Shown piece by piece: positions 33,848 to 46,479 of a stretch of 64,000 nt of DNA. Each line of letters begins with the position of its first letter. The first letter of the stretch is position 1. The stretch covers positions 558,001 through 622,000 of the forward strand of contig JAQOOI010000080.1 in assembly GCA_028554645.1 (NCBI GenBank), read 5' to 3'. This DNA comes from Omphalotus guepiniiformis. Lineage: Eukaryota > Basidiomycota > Agaricomycetes > Agaricales > Omphalotaceae. Under the pieces are notes generated by a model. That model was not told the DNA's origin. It ran no database searches and saw nothing but the letters and a program-made list of their open reading frames with translations. Made by a program: the position numbers and the translations under genes.

Positions 33848-36800
33848 ATGGCCTTGGCCCGCCGGTCCGACTTGGAGCTTTTGGTAAATAGTAACACACA
33901 AAGGCACTTGGCCTCAATGGCGACTGGCGTACCAACGGACGCAATTTATGCCCCATATTCTCCATCTGACGGTACTGAGGGGTACGCTTTATACTCGCTC
34001 CTAATATCCATAATTCATTGGCTATATTTCAGGCCTGTACTTCGTGACTTCGTGAATGAAACTCTTGCTGCAACTCAGGGACAACCGGGAAGCCAACGTT
34101 CACCGCGTTCGGAACTTTTGTCGACTGCTCAACCCTCGAACAGCAACAATACTCCCTTCAGTAGTCAGGATGTTGTAGCTCGGCAACGTGATCTTCGTCC
34201 TCGACGCGGTCCCACCCAGCGTTATCGGCGCGAACGCGAAGCAGTCTATCAGAACACTCCTCCACATGAACTATTGCGGTTGCTGATCGAGCACGAATAT
34301 GAAGCATCTAAGATGCGCAAGACGCTTTACCTGGCCTTCTCGGAGCTCGAAACTCAGACTCAGCGTGCCGCCGCAGCTGAAAAGCAGTCCCAGGACACCG
34401 CGGCTCAGTTTCAGAGAATAAATGAAAGCCGGCTGGCCCTGGAACGAGAGTCTCGTATACTTGAGGAAGAATTGACCCTGTACAAGATTCAATACGATCT
34501 GGCTCAAAAGGAAATCCTAAAGGCTAGAGAGACAGTGATCAGGTTGACGACTGAATTGGGTGACGCCGAAAGTGTGGCGCGCAAAGCCAGAGGAGATGCC
34601 AGGAAAGTGAAGGAGGCTATGGGGATTTGGAGAGCACGAGAAGAAGGTAGGAGGCAAGGGTTCGAAGATGGGTGGAGAAGAGCAAGGGAAGAAATTGGCA
34701 TTGTCTCTGGGCGACCAGCGCTTGGGTTTGACGATGATATTGGTGGTGTTGTTCCTCCTCCAGCAGCTTTGTCAGTGCAACGTTCTGAGACGCAAGGTAA
34801 TGAAGACGATGACGACTTCTTGGAACACATTGCTACGCCGCAAAGACATGAACAGCCAGTTCAGCTTCCTGAAGTGCCCCTCGTCCCGCGATATGGAACG
34901 AACATTCCTCCGTCAGCTCTAAATCAGAACCCTTCTATAGCACCATCATACCCACCGTTCAATCCTCCGCCTCCTAGTCACCAAATGCCAGAGCCTATCA
35001 TCCAGCCAGAGCCTGCTCTCTCTCAAACCCCTCCTCCGAGAGCGCCATCAAGGTCAACAGTAGGAATGCGTACACCTGCTATCCAAACATATGCCTTGGA
35101 GATTCCACCTGCGGATCAGGTGGAATTTGACAATAGACCTTCACGCTCTAATTCTCGAAAGCATCCACCTCGGTCGTGGCGGCCAGAAGCGCCGATGCAA
35201 CGCCGTTCTCCCTCTCCTCAGCCACCGATCAACTATATCCCATCCCTTTCTGACGATGGTCGCATCCCTCTTCCTCCTCCTCATGAGATGGCTGGACATC
35301 CTCCATCGCCTCAACCTGAGGTGTATGAGCTCCCTGGCCCAAGCTCTTTAGCTCGAGGTCTAAGCCTTGATGGCGGAGGTCGCAGAGACCCTCCGGCAAT
35401 AGGCACGGGCAAAGCCAAAGTTCCTCAATCATGGTATAATCGTGGTCGCGCGCCCGATGCACGCGCCGCTGATGTAGATGGTTCATATAATGTCGACTCA
35501 GCTGAACCTCAACTCTCGTCGTGGTATCAACCTAAAGGGTCAGCGTCGCCTGTACGTTCAAGAGACTTCGCGTATAGAAACCCTTCTCGCGATAGGCTTT
35601 CTTCATTCAATTCAGGTCACTCCCGAAATTCCGGCTCAGTGTCAACACAGTACTCGAAAATGGACCTTCTCAACGTTCCCGGAGATGACAATCCACCCCC
35701 TGAAAGCAAACGCCCTGGTGGTTTCGGATCCACGTTGAAAAATATGTTTCGAGGAAAGGGTAAAGACCGAGAGCTCAGTATGATAAAAGAGAGTTCCTTA
35801 AGCAGGCAAGGTAGCCTGAACGTAGCGCCTCAAGCACCTCAACAGCCATTCGAAGCCCTGCAAAACCCATGGCATTCTACAGCCATGGATCCGGAGCTTA
35901 ATCAGAGATTTGCCGACAATCTCAGATATGATGATCCTGCTGAAGTTGAGAGAGTAGAAGAGTGGCGTTCAGAGAGTCATCCTGACCCGGTACGTTTGAT
36001 TTATTTGAGAGCCTATCAATTTTTCAGTCTTAATCTGGTCTTCTGCTAGTTGCCCACAAGAGACCGGCCTCCCCGTAATGTCCGCATGCCTGCCGAGCTT
36101 ACAGTCCCTGCACCTCTTTCACCACGGAGAGCACTGCAGAGCAACGTAGGACACTCGCGGTCTATGTCAATGGGGTCGTTCGGGTCTTACCAAGATCCAC
36201 CACCTAATGCCTCGCCTAGAGGCTCGGCTAATCGGTCCGCTGGTAGCCGCCCATCCGGGAGATTTGTCTCCATGTCTGGAAGCAGCAACAATAATGTAAC
36301 AAGCCCGCCCGTGGCGATATCGGTGCAGTCTCCTGTGAGTTCTCACTCTAGTGTTCACAGCTTTCCTATCATCATGAAATTGTTTGTATTGCCTACCATG
36401 CTGATTAAACTTCTTATCCGATTTAGTCCCAGTCTCCATCGGACGCCCCAGCTGCATTGAGTGCGAATGGTAGCGCTCGGCGGGTATCAGGAACACCCAA
36501 TGGTCTCGAGTATCTAAGCCCAAATTACAGCACTGCTCCTTTACCCCATGATCGTTCTCGCTCTCCTTCAGCGCCATACGGCGATGGCAGGCCAAGCCAA
36601 TTGAACGGTCTCAGTCGGGAGGCTTCTGAAAATTCTAACATCTGGCCCCCGACTGAGCGACCTTCCTCTCGAATTGCTGGCGGTTCATTTAACCCTAATG
36701 GAACTATGCCATTCAGATATCCAGTTGTGGGGCAGCAGGAGCACTCACGCTCAACGACACCCACAATCCCACACGGGACATCTGATCATCACTCTTCCCA

Positions 36801-37095
36801 CACGCGAACCCCCTCTCGAGCGGCGCAACAACCACTTCCCACCTCGCGCCCTGCCAGCGCAGCTTCCAGTCGGCCTTCCCACCGACCATCAAATACTGTC
36901 CACGGGGGTGAAACTCCGAGCTTTTTAAAGCGCCCTCTGCCTGATTCTTCAGCACATTTACGCTCTAACTCTGTGGACCCACATCAATCTATACGGCGTA
37001 TTAACTCTAGCACATCCGTGGGATCTGGATCGTACTCTCACTTTGATCCAGAGTCGTACAGAGACCCTGCCTTTTTCGCTGCAGATAGTAACTGA
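33848..37095 (+). CDS. Ser/Pro-rich disordered protein with N-terminal coiled coil
   Basis: I do not recognise the family. After the start (33848, or a second ATG at 33917) a likely 51-nt intron at 33982-34032 (GTACGC...TTTCAG) is a multiple of three and free of stops. Residues about 120-290 form a charged coiled coil (HEYEASKMRKTLYLAFSELE, ETVIRLTTELGDAESVARKA), followed by GRRQGFEDGWRRAREE. The remainder is long, low-complexity Pro/Ser/Arg sequence with several SRS-like and PPP motifs and a basic patch GSTLKNMFRGKGKDRELSM. Two more introns (about 35990-36049 and 36334-36429) lead to the stop at 37095. It is probably a scaffold or phospho-regulated protein. The divergent promoter with the coiled-coil gene is 84 bp long. 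Confidence 0.65.
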
Positions 37096-38095
37096 ATGCC
37101 TCCCGGATATTTGAACGCTTGGAGAGCCTTGAGGTAGAAAGGTCTACTCAGTGCTGTCAATATACTCATGAGGTTCGCCGTGTCGCTAATGTTTACGTCC
37201 GTCATCCCATAAAAGCCTTCTCTTTCGGTGAAATGATTTGGATGACGGTCTCCTTCCGGCCTTCCAGAGTCCTTTACATTAGAAGGACTAAGTTTTTATT
37301 ACGTCTTCCTCAACCGGAATCACCGATAATTTAAATCTATGATGTTGATCCTGCACAAATCTTACAGTAGAAGTAGGAGTAGGAGTATGTAACCGTTACC
37401 ACAGACCTTGGACGGACCCGGATAGATGGTGCAATTGTGACTATACGTACTTAGGCAAATGTCTGAAAGATTGAATTCGATTAAACTCAGTCAAGGTATC
37501 TTTACACGCTACTTACTCTGGGCTACCTGACCGGCAACCATGACAAGTTCACTTGCAATCTTAGATGAGATATGGCCCTGAATAGTAAGAGCGACTTGAA
37601 CCCGGCCAGGCCAGGCTCGCGTGACTGTTAAGCTAGGCAGAATTGTTGAATTGTTGCAAAAAGTGCTTGTACGCCGCAGAGTGACAATAAAACTCTAAAA
37701 CCTTCAAAATCCCTGAACGGCCATGAATTGAAGCTCTGCCAGTGGTACAGGTTTGGTGCATAGTCTTCCGAGTATACCTTCGATGTGTATTTAACTAAGA
37801 AAAGTGTTTATTGTTGCACAGAACCTGGACCAGATGGCAAAAAATATTTAAATTTCACAGGGAAGAAGAGTTCGGAAGGGGTTACCAAATGGACAGCGTA
37901 AATCGTGTCGGCAAGAAATCGAAATTGAATATGGGTTAGCGCCGGCCATACTATTCACAGAGTCTAAATCCGGAAGTTTGTACCAGTAATCCATTCTCAT
38001 AAATATGCTGCTTATTTTGTGGTGCCTTCTCGTCCCCCTTTACCCTTGTTTCTTCATCTCCTTCACTTTACTCCTCTCTGCTCTTGTCCTAGACA
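37096..38095. other. Intergenic region upstream of the bZIP gene
   Basis: No gene is supported. An imperfect AGTAGG/AGTAGAAG run lies at 37366-37387, and a TA-rich patch CATAAATATGC near 37998 could serve as a core promoter for the bZIP gene about 95 bp downstream. Confidence 0.45.
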
Positions 38096-38768
38096 ATGAC
38101 TCGTGGCCGGAAGAAGGATCTAAGTATTCCTCCTTCCCGGGCTTTGACCCAGCAACGTGATTACCGTGCCAGAAAAGCCCAGTATCTCTCAGAACTCGAA
38201 GAACGTTGTCACCGTGCGGAACAGGAAAATGTTGCACTGAGAAAAGAGCTGGATACCCTGAGAGCAGGGCTTCCTCTGTCATGTCCTTTGGACCCGCGAT
38301 TGGTATAGTACTTGTTCAATCATTGCGCTCGAAAACTTATGCTCATTTTTTTCGCAGGTCTCTGCCTCGTCAGAACTGATGAAAGATCTGAACGCAGCAA
38401 CACACGCAATACAGGAATTCCAAAAGCTTGCTTTTCCAGAAGTGCCAGCGCCTTCGTTAGATTCGCCTGCACAATCCAGTTCCGCGTTGCCGCAGGCATC
38501 ATCAGTGGCTTGCCTCCGCCCTGCTTTCTTCCCATCGCCTTCACCTTCAATCTCCGAACCATCTCTCCCTCCATGTGATACTGATAGACCTCGAGAGTCA
38601 CCGGATCGCTGGCCTGTTGAGTCTTCTCGAGCACCAGAGTCTCTTCGAAAAATACTGTGCTTTCCGGACGTACCGGATAGTCGTTCTCGTAATGCACGCG
38701 GTCCTGAGAGATTGCCCTCGTTTATTGAAGACGATGCTCAAAGTGACATGTCCACTGATACATCATAA
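38096..38768 (+). CDS. Small bZIP transcription factor
   Basis: Two exons (38096-38302 and 38358-38768) give about 205 residues. The N-terminus is a bZIP: basic region SRALTQQRDYRARKAQYLSE followed directly by a leucine-zipper-type helix (ELEERCHRAEQENVALRKEL). The intron (GTATAG...TTCGCAG) lies just after the zipper. The rest is Ser/Pro-rich, with the hydrophobic KILCFPDVP and an acidic end (FIEDDAQSDMSTDTS), both possible activation segments. Fungal bZIPs of this size regulate stress or nutrient responses, but the target here is unknown. The zipper is short, so dimerisation may need a partner. Confidence 0.8.
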
Positions 38769-39235
38769 CAGGGCTGGCTCTGCCCTTTCTGTATCAATAG
38801 CATTTCTCCGGCACTTCGTGTAAGCCTCTCCGTCTCTATTCTCGTCCTTCTCCAAACTAACATTCTTCACCCACCAGGCTCCAACTATCTTATTCATTGT
38901 TTTTTTCCGGGTCCTGGAAAGCAGATGTCTAGCTGTTTGTAATAATACTTGTATCTATGTTGTCAAATGTACTTATAAGCGCACATAGTATGCACTACTA
39001 ATCAACTTCATTCATTTCTATCTGCGTACGCACTGAGCTGATTGAAGGTGGCAGAGTACAGCTTCTGCGCGATTGTAGATCATTTCGAAAATAATTGTTT
39101 AGGTTTCATCGGGAATCCTATTGGTGTTGACATGGACACCGAGTCCCAAGAGCCTCCCAACCTTGGTCCGAACGGCCTAGCAACTACACTTCATATCCTC
39201 TGATAAAAGTTCAAGCTCTCAAGTTGTCAACTCGA
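38769..39235. other. Intergenic region after the bZIP gene
   Basis: This contains the probable 3' UTR of the bZIP gene and non-coding sequence. Nothing else is seen. Confidence 0.45.
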
Positions 39236-39540
39236 GCGGTCACACACGGCCTCGCTCGGAGGGAGATTCAGGTCAGATCAGGTCAGATTGCGCCAGAGCT
39301 ACTCGAGCTCACTCGTATACTTGCTAATCCCTTACTGCCGACTTGATCTTCCTGATACTCCATTGATGCATTCCTACAATGCACTGTGTTTTCTGCATAC
39401 CTCGGTTGCACGATCCGGCCCTATTGGTTAAATCCAATACCATCTGTGAGACACAGTGGTCCCAAAATTGCAATGTCCGTGCGGAGGCAAGGAGCTTTCT
39501 GTCCGTTCTGATTTTTCGGGAGCCATTTCAGAGATGATTC
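39236..39540. repeat. Tandem duplication, unit A
   Basis: This non-coding unit is repeated right after it. Shared blocks with unit B include CACGGCCT, CAGATCAGGTCAGA, ACTTGATCTTCCTGA (39341), ATGCATTCCTAC, GGCCCTATTG and GCAATGTCCGTGC (from 39470). No coding frame is conserved. Confidence 0.7.
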
Positions 39541-39544
39541 AAAC

Positions 39545-39845
39545 TCGGTCATGCACGGCCTGAGGCAGATCAGGTCAGACCTGGTCAGACTCGGATTGCG
39601 CCCAGAGCTTTTCGAGCTTGCTGATCCCTGCTGATCTCCTTACTGCCAACTTGATCTTCCTGAAACTCCCTTAATGCATTCCTACGGTGCACTGTATTTC
39701 CTACATACCTTTGATCTCGGTCGAGCAATCTGGCCCTATTGATTTTAATCCATTGGATCCTCAGATGAGGCACAGTGGTCCCTGAATGCAATGTCCGTGC
39801 AGGAGCCTAGGAGCTTCCTGTCCATTCTAATTTCTCGGGATGACT
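39545..39845. repeat. Tandem duplication, unit B
   Basis: Unit B matches unit A at an offset of about 308-318 bp, with small insertions and deletions. Anchors are ACTTGATCTTCCTGA (39649), GCACTGTATTTCC, GGCCCTATTG, CACAGTGGTCCC and GCAATGTCCGTGC (from 39788). The divergence shows that the duplication is not recent. Confidence 0.7.
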
Positions 39846-41064
39846 CAAACTCGGAGCGCTGGGACGAATATTGTAATCACTCCGTCCCTTCAGAGCGCCA
39901 ACCGGAAGAAGGCTTTCCTGCCTATCCTGTTTCAAGTCGTGTGCGCCAACAAACACCCTGGACCCACTTGCTTCACCGTGCGGCATACGTCCGCATTTGA
40001 GCATCCATTCGTTGCGTAGGTCCATTACAGTACTCCTATGACATTGAAGGTTCGAATTGCTTATTCAAATTTCTTCGTCCCCGGGTATTCAGGATGGCAC
40101 TCACCGAATTCGGTAACGGCTCAAATTCGGGCTCAAAATTAGTGCCAAGTGCTGCTGAAGCCTGACAGCGCTGAAGCGCTGAAGATTGAACCGTAGCGAT
40201 CTTTGCTGTCCGAAAAACTGAGGCGGCCGTATGTCCATTTATGGTATCCGCCGTAGCGACACGCATGTACGGTTATGTACGGACGCTTCAAGCCCGAGAC
40301 GCTCGGGCATTCAACACCATCTGGGGTTTTCAGTCTCGGTTCAGGAGGCTAATTAACCTTTGTTTCAGTAAGCAACAACTTACGAACGGAATGACTTACC
40401 GCACTGAAAGCTCTTAAGAATCTAGCAATTATTTAGGGCCAGTACTTTCTGCAATTTGCGGTTGTTTTGCGGAACACTTGAACTGAAATTTGGTGTTCAT
40501 CGATATTCCATTAGGCTCGACCGAGTGACGCCCACCTTTGACGCCCGTCGCCGGGTTCTGGATGGCAGCACACTGGCAGCACCTGGCAGCACTAGTGGAA
40601 AATCAATACATATTGTCATACAATTTGAATTTCACTAGCGTCTACTTACCACCCTCCTGAGCGAGCCCTCCTGTCACGTACATATGACCTCAGCTGAGAG
40701 GTGGTGCCTGTTTTGAGCTTTGAGCGTTTCAGCACTTGGACCTGAGCCGGTCAATATACTTACTAACTTACCTACCGAGGCGCCAAGATGTGTCAACTCA
40801 TATATATTCCTCACAGGAGACAACGGCGGTGTACCGAATGCAGATACATACTCACCTGTTGGCATATCAGGCTATAGATCGTTGGGAGTATCATCTGTAA
40901 TCTCACTGCTCGTGCTCCATCTTTTACTGCATCTGTCAGACCAACGATTAGCTGAGTCCAGAATTTCAGACATCGACAGTTCTGCCCTGCTCTGGATCGC
41001 GCAGAGTAATGCATCATAAGAACAATAAATAATCGCAAACCCAGCTGCAACAAAAACACTCAAC
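39846..41064. other. Non-coding region before the Sec63 gene end
   Basis: No gene is supported. TGGCAGCAC occurs three times within about 30 bp near 40564-40595, and a GCTGAAG/GCGCTGAAG run lies near 40153-40185. These are short local repeats. Confidence 0.45.
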
Positions 41065-43636
41065 CTAATCACTGTCACTGCTACTATCATCAGAGCTATC
41101 CTGATCATCATCCGTACTGCTCTCCTCATCGCTCTCCTCATCGTCTCGTGTACCCTTCTTCACGCTACCTCCCCTCATCGCCGCCATCTGTCCAGCAAGT
41201 GAATCCTCTTCAGGATCTGAAATCTCGTCTTCGTCTGCTTGCTCGTCGGCATTAAGAGCAGATAATTCATCGACTTTAAGCTGAAATAAGAAAAGCAGTC
41301 GTCAGCCGATTTTAAACTTGAAAATGATAGTGCAAGCACAACGCACTGTCATATTCCTAGACACTTCTTCACCGACAAAAGTATCGCTAATCAAGTAGAT
41401 TTTCCATGTATACATCCCTGGGCCCTGAGGCGCCTGGAATTGTAACTTATACGATCTATAATCTCGATCTCCTGCTGCCGGGTTGGAATATGGAACATTC
41501 AAGATCTTCATGGGAGGGACGACAACGCGCGAACTCTTGTCATCTGCAAGCACCAGCCACCAACCCGGTCTGCGATTATATAACGACCGTGGTATCAGCG
41601 AGGTGCTCAAAAAATATGAAAGAAACGACTGACGCCTGGCCAGTAAGGTGCATGTGCCCAGCCAGCGGCATCCTCGTCTGGAATAGCCTCGGCATCTTTG
41701 CGGCTCAATAGAAACTCGTTATCCTTTTCCTCAGTCGCCTTCATGCTCTTCTTGACTTCATCGAGACTAGGCTCAGGCTTGACCTCTGGTTTTGAAGAAG
41801 TAGGTCGCGACAATCTGAGCTTAACTACCAGGTAGACGATCGACGATGGCGTCACAATTCTCTCGCCGATGACTGACGCACAAATTAGCCCCCCAAAGTA
41901 CCATGATAGAAGTCGGGAAAGCCATACCCTTATAAGCTGCATCAACGAGTTCTAATCTGCCCCATTTTGAGACCGCCTTTCTTATGTCGGAAACTCTCCC
42001 GTCGCTCTTGGCTTCTAAGTTCTGAACCAGATCGGCAAGGTCATCAGCCCCTAACAGGGAACCATCCGCTTTGACCTCTTCGCTCTTGATACCAGGTAAC
42101 TGAACGAATCTATCACCCTTCGCAGCTAAGGCCCGTGGTAGAAGCGCCTGTGCCAGGTAAGCATGTAAACGCATGATATACATGGTAGGAATAAGCCAGT
42201 TCCGTGAGATGGAAATGTTCAAGAGGGCATTCAATAGCAGAGGTGTCTGTAGCAAAATGCGTGTTTGTTCTGCGAACAATTAATCATACCACTCAGTATA
42301 GTAAAACAACGACCTACCCTTCTGTAGACTTGATGTCTGTACATTCAGACGCAGGAGATGCGCATAAAGCAGAACCAAGGGGCGTCGCTTATTCTCGTCC
42401 TGTGTCTCTCCGACTAAGGTTGTAACCACACTCCATTGCTTTGCCGCCTGGACCGCAATCTCCTTCTCCAAACGATTCAGTTCCTTTTGCTCCTCGGCCT
42501 TGCTTTTCTTGCGTTCAAGTTCCCATTCGTAGGCAATACCAAGGGTCCCTACAACGTCGTCCATTGTAGACTCCTCCTTAAGAGCTTTGAAGAATGCTGC
42601 TGCTGAACGAGCATTCACACCGTCCTTAGTTTTCTGGCGAGTCCCAAACCACCAGCGGCCCTATAGTATTCTAGTCATTACCTTGCTGCGGCAGTTGCGT
42701 GGAAGAGATACGCACGACCAACGCAGGTAAAGCACCTCCAAACAGAATACCATAAACACCCAGCACCCAAATGTTATTCTTGCTTTCAACAATCCATTTC
42801 GGCAGGGCAATACCCATAGACATCTCACTTCGACCATCAGGGTTGCCGAATTCCTCCCAATTTTTCCGAATAGTCTCGTCTGTAAGGCTAGAAACACGAG
42901 GCACTGAATACGCCTGAACAGTAGCAAGTATTCAGGACTTACGATTTGTAGGCTTTCGTGATATCGACGAAACGATTTTGGATTGCCTCGAGTGTTTCAT
43001 TCACTGACGCTTTTACTTTATCCGGGTGGCTGTTTACGAGTAGCTTATAAGCAATAGAATGTCTCGAGCCAATAGTCACGTACTATATCTTAGAGAGCTT
43101 CTTATAATGTGACTTGATCTCCTTTTCCGTGCTTCCTGTCGTCAGAAAATCGTTCAACGTCCCGCTGTCATTTTGGTATTTGAGCAAGCACGCACTGTCG
43201 AGATACCCAGAATTTCGAAAGGGTCATAGATTTTATTGTCCAGCTTTGCATTGGCGGCTTTGTACACAAGGAAACCGACTAGAGACCATCCAGTTATGAT
43301 GAATATAGATCTAAAATAGAAGGTTACATCAGAAACAGGATACTGGATACACACACCACCCACTCACTTCTTCGAGAACTTGGGATTGAGGAGGGTGCCT
43401 TTCTCTCGCTTTGCGGTGAGTTGGCGCTGGGTAACGCAAGGCTGACACTGACAGCCTGACAAGACTTTCTGCGCTGCTTAGAGGATGAGTACCCAGTACA
43501 CATTCAATTTGTATGTGGCACACTCACTAGACGGCGATAGTGATGAAATCGTAAGAGGAACAAGAATGAGAACAAGGAAAGAAAGAACGAAATAAGCGGC
43601 CATATTCCCGCCCTCATCGTAGTTATAGTTCGCCAT
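41065..43636 (-). CDS. SEC63: Sec63, ER translocon J-domain subunit
   Basis: Sec63 works with the Sec61 channel and recruits Hsp70 (Kar2/BiP) for import into the ER. The start at 43636 (MANYNYDEGGN) leads a first membrane helix (YFVLSFLVLILVPLTI). A second follows (IFIITGWSLVGFLVY), then the J domain (DPFEILGIST to FVDITKAYKSLTDETI) with the HPD motif in YHPDKVK. A third membrane helix is NIWVLGVYGILFGGALPALV. Three helices with J between the second and third is the Sec63 topology. The cytosolic Brl-type region covers most of the rest (HAYLAQALLPRALAAKGDRF, GWWLVLADDKS, FVGEEVSRNMTV). The tail is strongly acidic (DDEESDEESSTDDDQDSSDD), as expected for Sec62 binding. Short introns cut the J domain several times, one inside the codon before HPD. 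The gene looks intact. Confidence 0.92.
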
Positions 43637-44261
43637 TGTTGCACGTCGCCGTGAAGGAGAAACGAGTGCGCTGGCTGTGACTGGGTCAGAACGCGAAGGG
43701 AATGTTTCAAGGTACGTGGCAGATCACGTGTCCACTTTCTTGCACTTCCCTCCGTGTTCGGTCAAAGCTGTGCTCGAAGAGTATAACACTTACTTACAGT
43801 AGTGACTCTGAGTCAGAGCTCTAATTCTCTTGTCATATCGCTCAAACTTGAATTCAAAAGATCAAATATTACATGAACAACATATTGTCACGCTTTACGG
43901 TGTATAGCACTATATATTTGCTTACCAGTATCATGACGTTAACCGGACGAGAACACAACTTTGAAATGTCGCCTTACTTAGCCCCAATCAATGCCGCAAA
44001 TTCTTTCTGATTTGTCGATTGATATTCAATCGTTCAAAGGAACGCCAGAGCTGCTGTAGCATTCTGTATGTAAGCAGGCTTACTCGATGGCTCGCAGGAT
44101 GTCTGGGTGTACAGTGAATCTCTTACAAAACCTTCGACGATGACCGATGACAATTCTTTGCTGTAATATGCACTTACGCTCCTCTTATGGCCATCGTTAT
44201 TTAAATAAGAGCTCATCACCAGAACGTTTAGACAACAACCCACGAAATAGTTTCTTCAGCA
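43637..44261. other. Intergenic region, Sec63 promoter and start of the SDR gene
   Basis: The Sec63 promoter lies at the left side. The first exon of the short-chain dehydrogenase must lie somewhere near 44060-44260, but no ATG plus donor that keeps the frame was found. Confidence 0.4.
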
Positions 44262-45193
44262 GACAAGCGTGTTATCCTCGTAACAGGATCTAATGATGGA
44301 ATAGGATACGAGTTTGTCAAGCAACTGGCTGATGCAGGCCACACAGTATACCTTTCGTCCAGAAACGAGAAACTTGGGAAAGAAGCTCAGTAAGTACACC
44401 ATAACTAAGACTTGGTAGAATTCCGCAGCCTACTAATGCAATTGGAATGCTTAGGTCCCAGTTGAAAGCCGAAGGACTAAATGTAAAATATGTACAACTT
44501 GATGTGACGGATGAGAAGACCATCTTGAATGCGAAAGCTGTCATTGAGAAAGAGGACGGGCACTTGGACGTACTCGTAAACAATGCTGGTAAGTGATCAT
44601 GAATCACTGCCGATTCTTTAACTGTCGAGTAACAAAATAAAAAACCTCCACAGGTATCAGTGGCTCTCCAGCACAGGGTAGTGCTGTAGAACTTATCCCG
44701 ATCATGTCGACGGTCCTAGATACAAACCTACTAGGCCTCATCCGCACCTCGACTATCTTTCTCCCTCTACTCCGCAAAGCACGCGACGCTCGGGGCTTTG
44801 CAAACATTGTCAATATAACATCCGACCTAGCCTCAAACACAATCATGAGTGATGCTTCCAAGCGGGAGGACGTACCGTTTGTAGCATACATCACGTCGAA
44901 GGCGGCTGTGAACTCGTATACCATTACATTGGCGCATGAGCTGAGGAAGGAGAGGATTAGGGTGAATTGCGTCACTCCGGGGTTGACGAACACTAAGGTA
45001 GTGGCTTATGCTGGCGGGAAGACTCCGGCGCGTGCGGCGAAGGGGTTGCTCCCGTACGTGCTACTTGGTGAGAAGGATGATGTCAAGACGGGTGAGTGGC
45101 GATCTGTCCAACCAATGAAAGAATGTTCATTGAGATCTTCTTTCTCGTCCCACAGGTATCTTTGCTAATGAACATGGTCCATTACCCTGGTAA
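44262..45193 (+). CDS. Short-chain dehydrogenase/reductase, carbonyl-reductase-like (5' end unresolved)
   Basis: This is a classical SDR that would reduce a carbonyl or oxidise an alcohol with NAD(P)(H). The coding sequence is visible from DKRVILVTGSNDGIGYEF, which contains the cofactor motif TGxxxGIG. NNAG, the NITSDLAS serine region, and the catalytic YITSK (Y-x3-K) follow, then RVNCVTPGLTNTKV after the active site. Introns with GT...AG lie near 44391, 44590 and 45091. The last exon encodes GIFANEHGPLPW and stops at 45193. The C-terminus GPLPW is common in Cbr1-like fungal SDRs. No start codon was placed: the frame upstream meets a stop (near 44229), so a small upstream exon is likely. The substrate cannot be told from sequence. 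Confidence 0.78.
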
Positions 45194-45643
45194 GCACGAT
45201 AAAGGGTGCCTGGAAGTGTGTAAGTTGTCTTTGAAATTCAAAAGCTGTTCTTATCATCCATTCGGTCATTGTGAAATTGGAAGCTTGCATGCAGTTTACT
45301 CCCATCGAAGAAGATAAAGACATTGTCAGGAAGATCTAAGGTCCAAAGCACGAATAAGTACGCCACGTAAGATGCAGTTTCATGTCACCACGTACATTTA
45401 TCAACTAGTATTGCACAAGGGGTCTGTATATCAGGCTCTGGAAGACAGGCCATTCAGAATAGTCTCAATAACTATGGACATTGATTCGCGTTGTGCAACG
45501 CGTCGGCAAGGTCTCTAAGTCGAAGGATGGTCCAAGTGAAATGAGGTGTCGAGCAAGCCCCCGAAAAATCGCAGTGCAGTGGTGCTCCCGTATTAGAGAG
45601 GTTTAATTCCTCGTCCAGAAGTATGCGTTAAGCCTACCAAACA
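45194..45643. other. Convergent intergenic region
   Basis: This lies between the SDR and Cgi121 gene ends. No gene or repeat is seen. Confidence 0.45.
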
Positions 45644-46414
45644 TCATTGCATAACACTCTTCATGGCGACAGAACTTATAACAACATTGTCTATAAATGC
45701 GTATTGCTGCGACGTTTCACTCCACTCCCGAGTCTCTTTCTCCAGTTTGTAATACTATACCATGAAAAAGTCAACGCATGGTCACAGTCAATCCTGTATG
45801 AACACCAACCTTCTTCACTCTAGCCCAATCGGTGATGTGTTCTAACTCATTGAACGCGACAAGAGATCCCTCAACGACTGCATTCATTTTGCTTTCAACC
45901 TCAGACGCCGAATGCGAGGAATCAGTTATATGAACGACGAGGAGCGATTTGCTTGAATCCGATACGCCGTATCGACGTATTGCCTCTGTGATCTAGAACC
46001 AGATGGTATTAACAATATATCCACATCGATTACCAAGAGACGTGCAGACGTACATTGTTTGTAGGATTGAGAACAAAGAGGATTTCGGAATGTATCGTCT
46101 TCGTCCTCAACGAGTTCTGCGAGTACGCAATTATAGCTTGATGTATCGCAGTCTCCAAATGTAATCGACTCGTAATCTGCTCGTTCTAGTCAGCCAACGC
46201 TGTTCCCGTATTACAGTGAGCCACAACCAACCAAGGAAGCATCGATAAAGGAGAAATTAACAGCATCTCTTTCTCGTTCGCCCTCTAAACCTTCAGCTTT
46301 AGCAGCATCTATAATCCTCTTCTTGATTTTGTCTGGATTGCTGACGTTCGTATAGAGAGCAGCATAAGCGATATTAGCACCAGGAAAGCTGTGGTCAAAG
46401 TGAAACGTCTCCAT
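45644..46414 (-). CDS. CGI121: KEOPS/EKC complex subunit Cgi121
   Basis: Cgi121 (TPRKB in animals) activates the Bud32 kinase in the KEOPS complex, which makes the t6A modification of tRNA. Four exons are visible. Exon 1 starts at 46414 (METFHFDHSFPGANIAYAAL) and covers the family N-terminus with PDKIKKRIIDAAKAEG and FIDASL. Exon 2 has the core ITSRLHLETAIHQAIIAYSQ and SEILFVLNPTNN. Exon 3 has ITEAIRRYGVSDSSKSLLVV and ends ITDWARVKK. Exon 4 has YYKLEKETREWS and SVAMKSVMQ with stop at 45644. The total of about 190 residues fits the family. Every splice followed keeps the frame. The start is 65 bp from the divergent PDI start. Confidence 0.9.
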
Positions 46415-46479
46415 CTGGGACGGCCCGCATGAATTCTGACCAAGACACCTCTTCCTTCAACGTCAACCCCGACCAAAAC

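Noticed and set aside
33982..34032. Hydrophobic stretch (LLISIIHWLYF) read as a membrane segment near the start of the Ser/Pro-rich protein
   Set aside because: It is encoded by a stop-free 51-nt block with a GTACGC donor and TTTCAG acceptor, so it is most likely a spliced intron.
46429..46479. Earlier ATG for the PDI gene
   Set aside because: It would put 17 polar residues before a clear signal peptide; the second ATG gives a standard secretory start.
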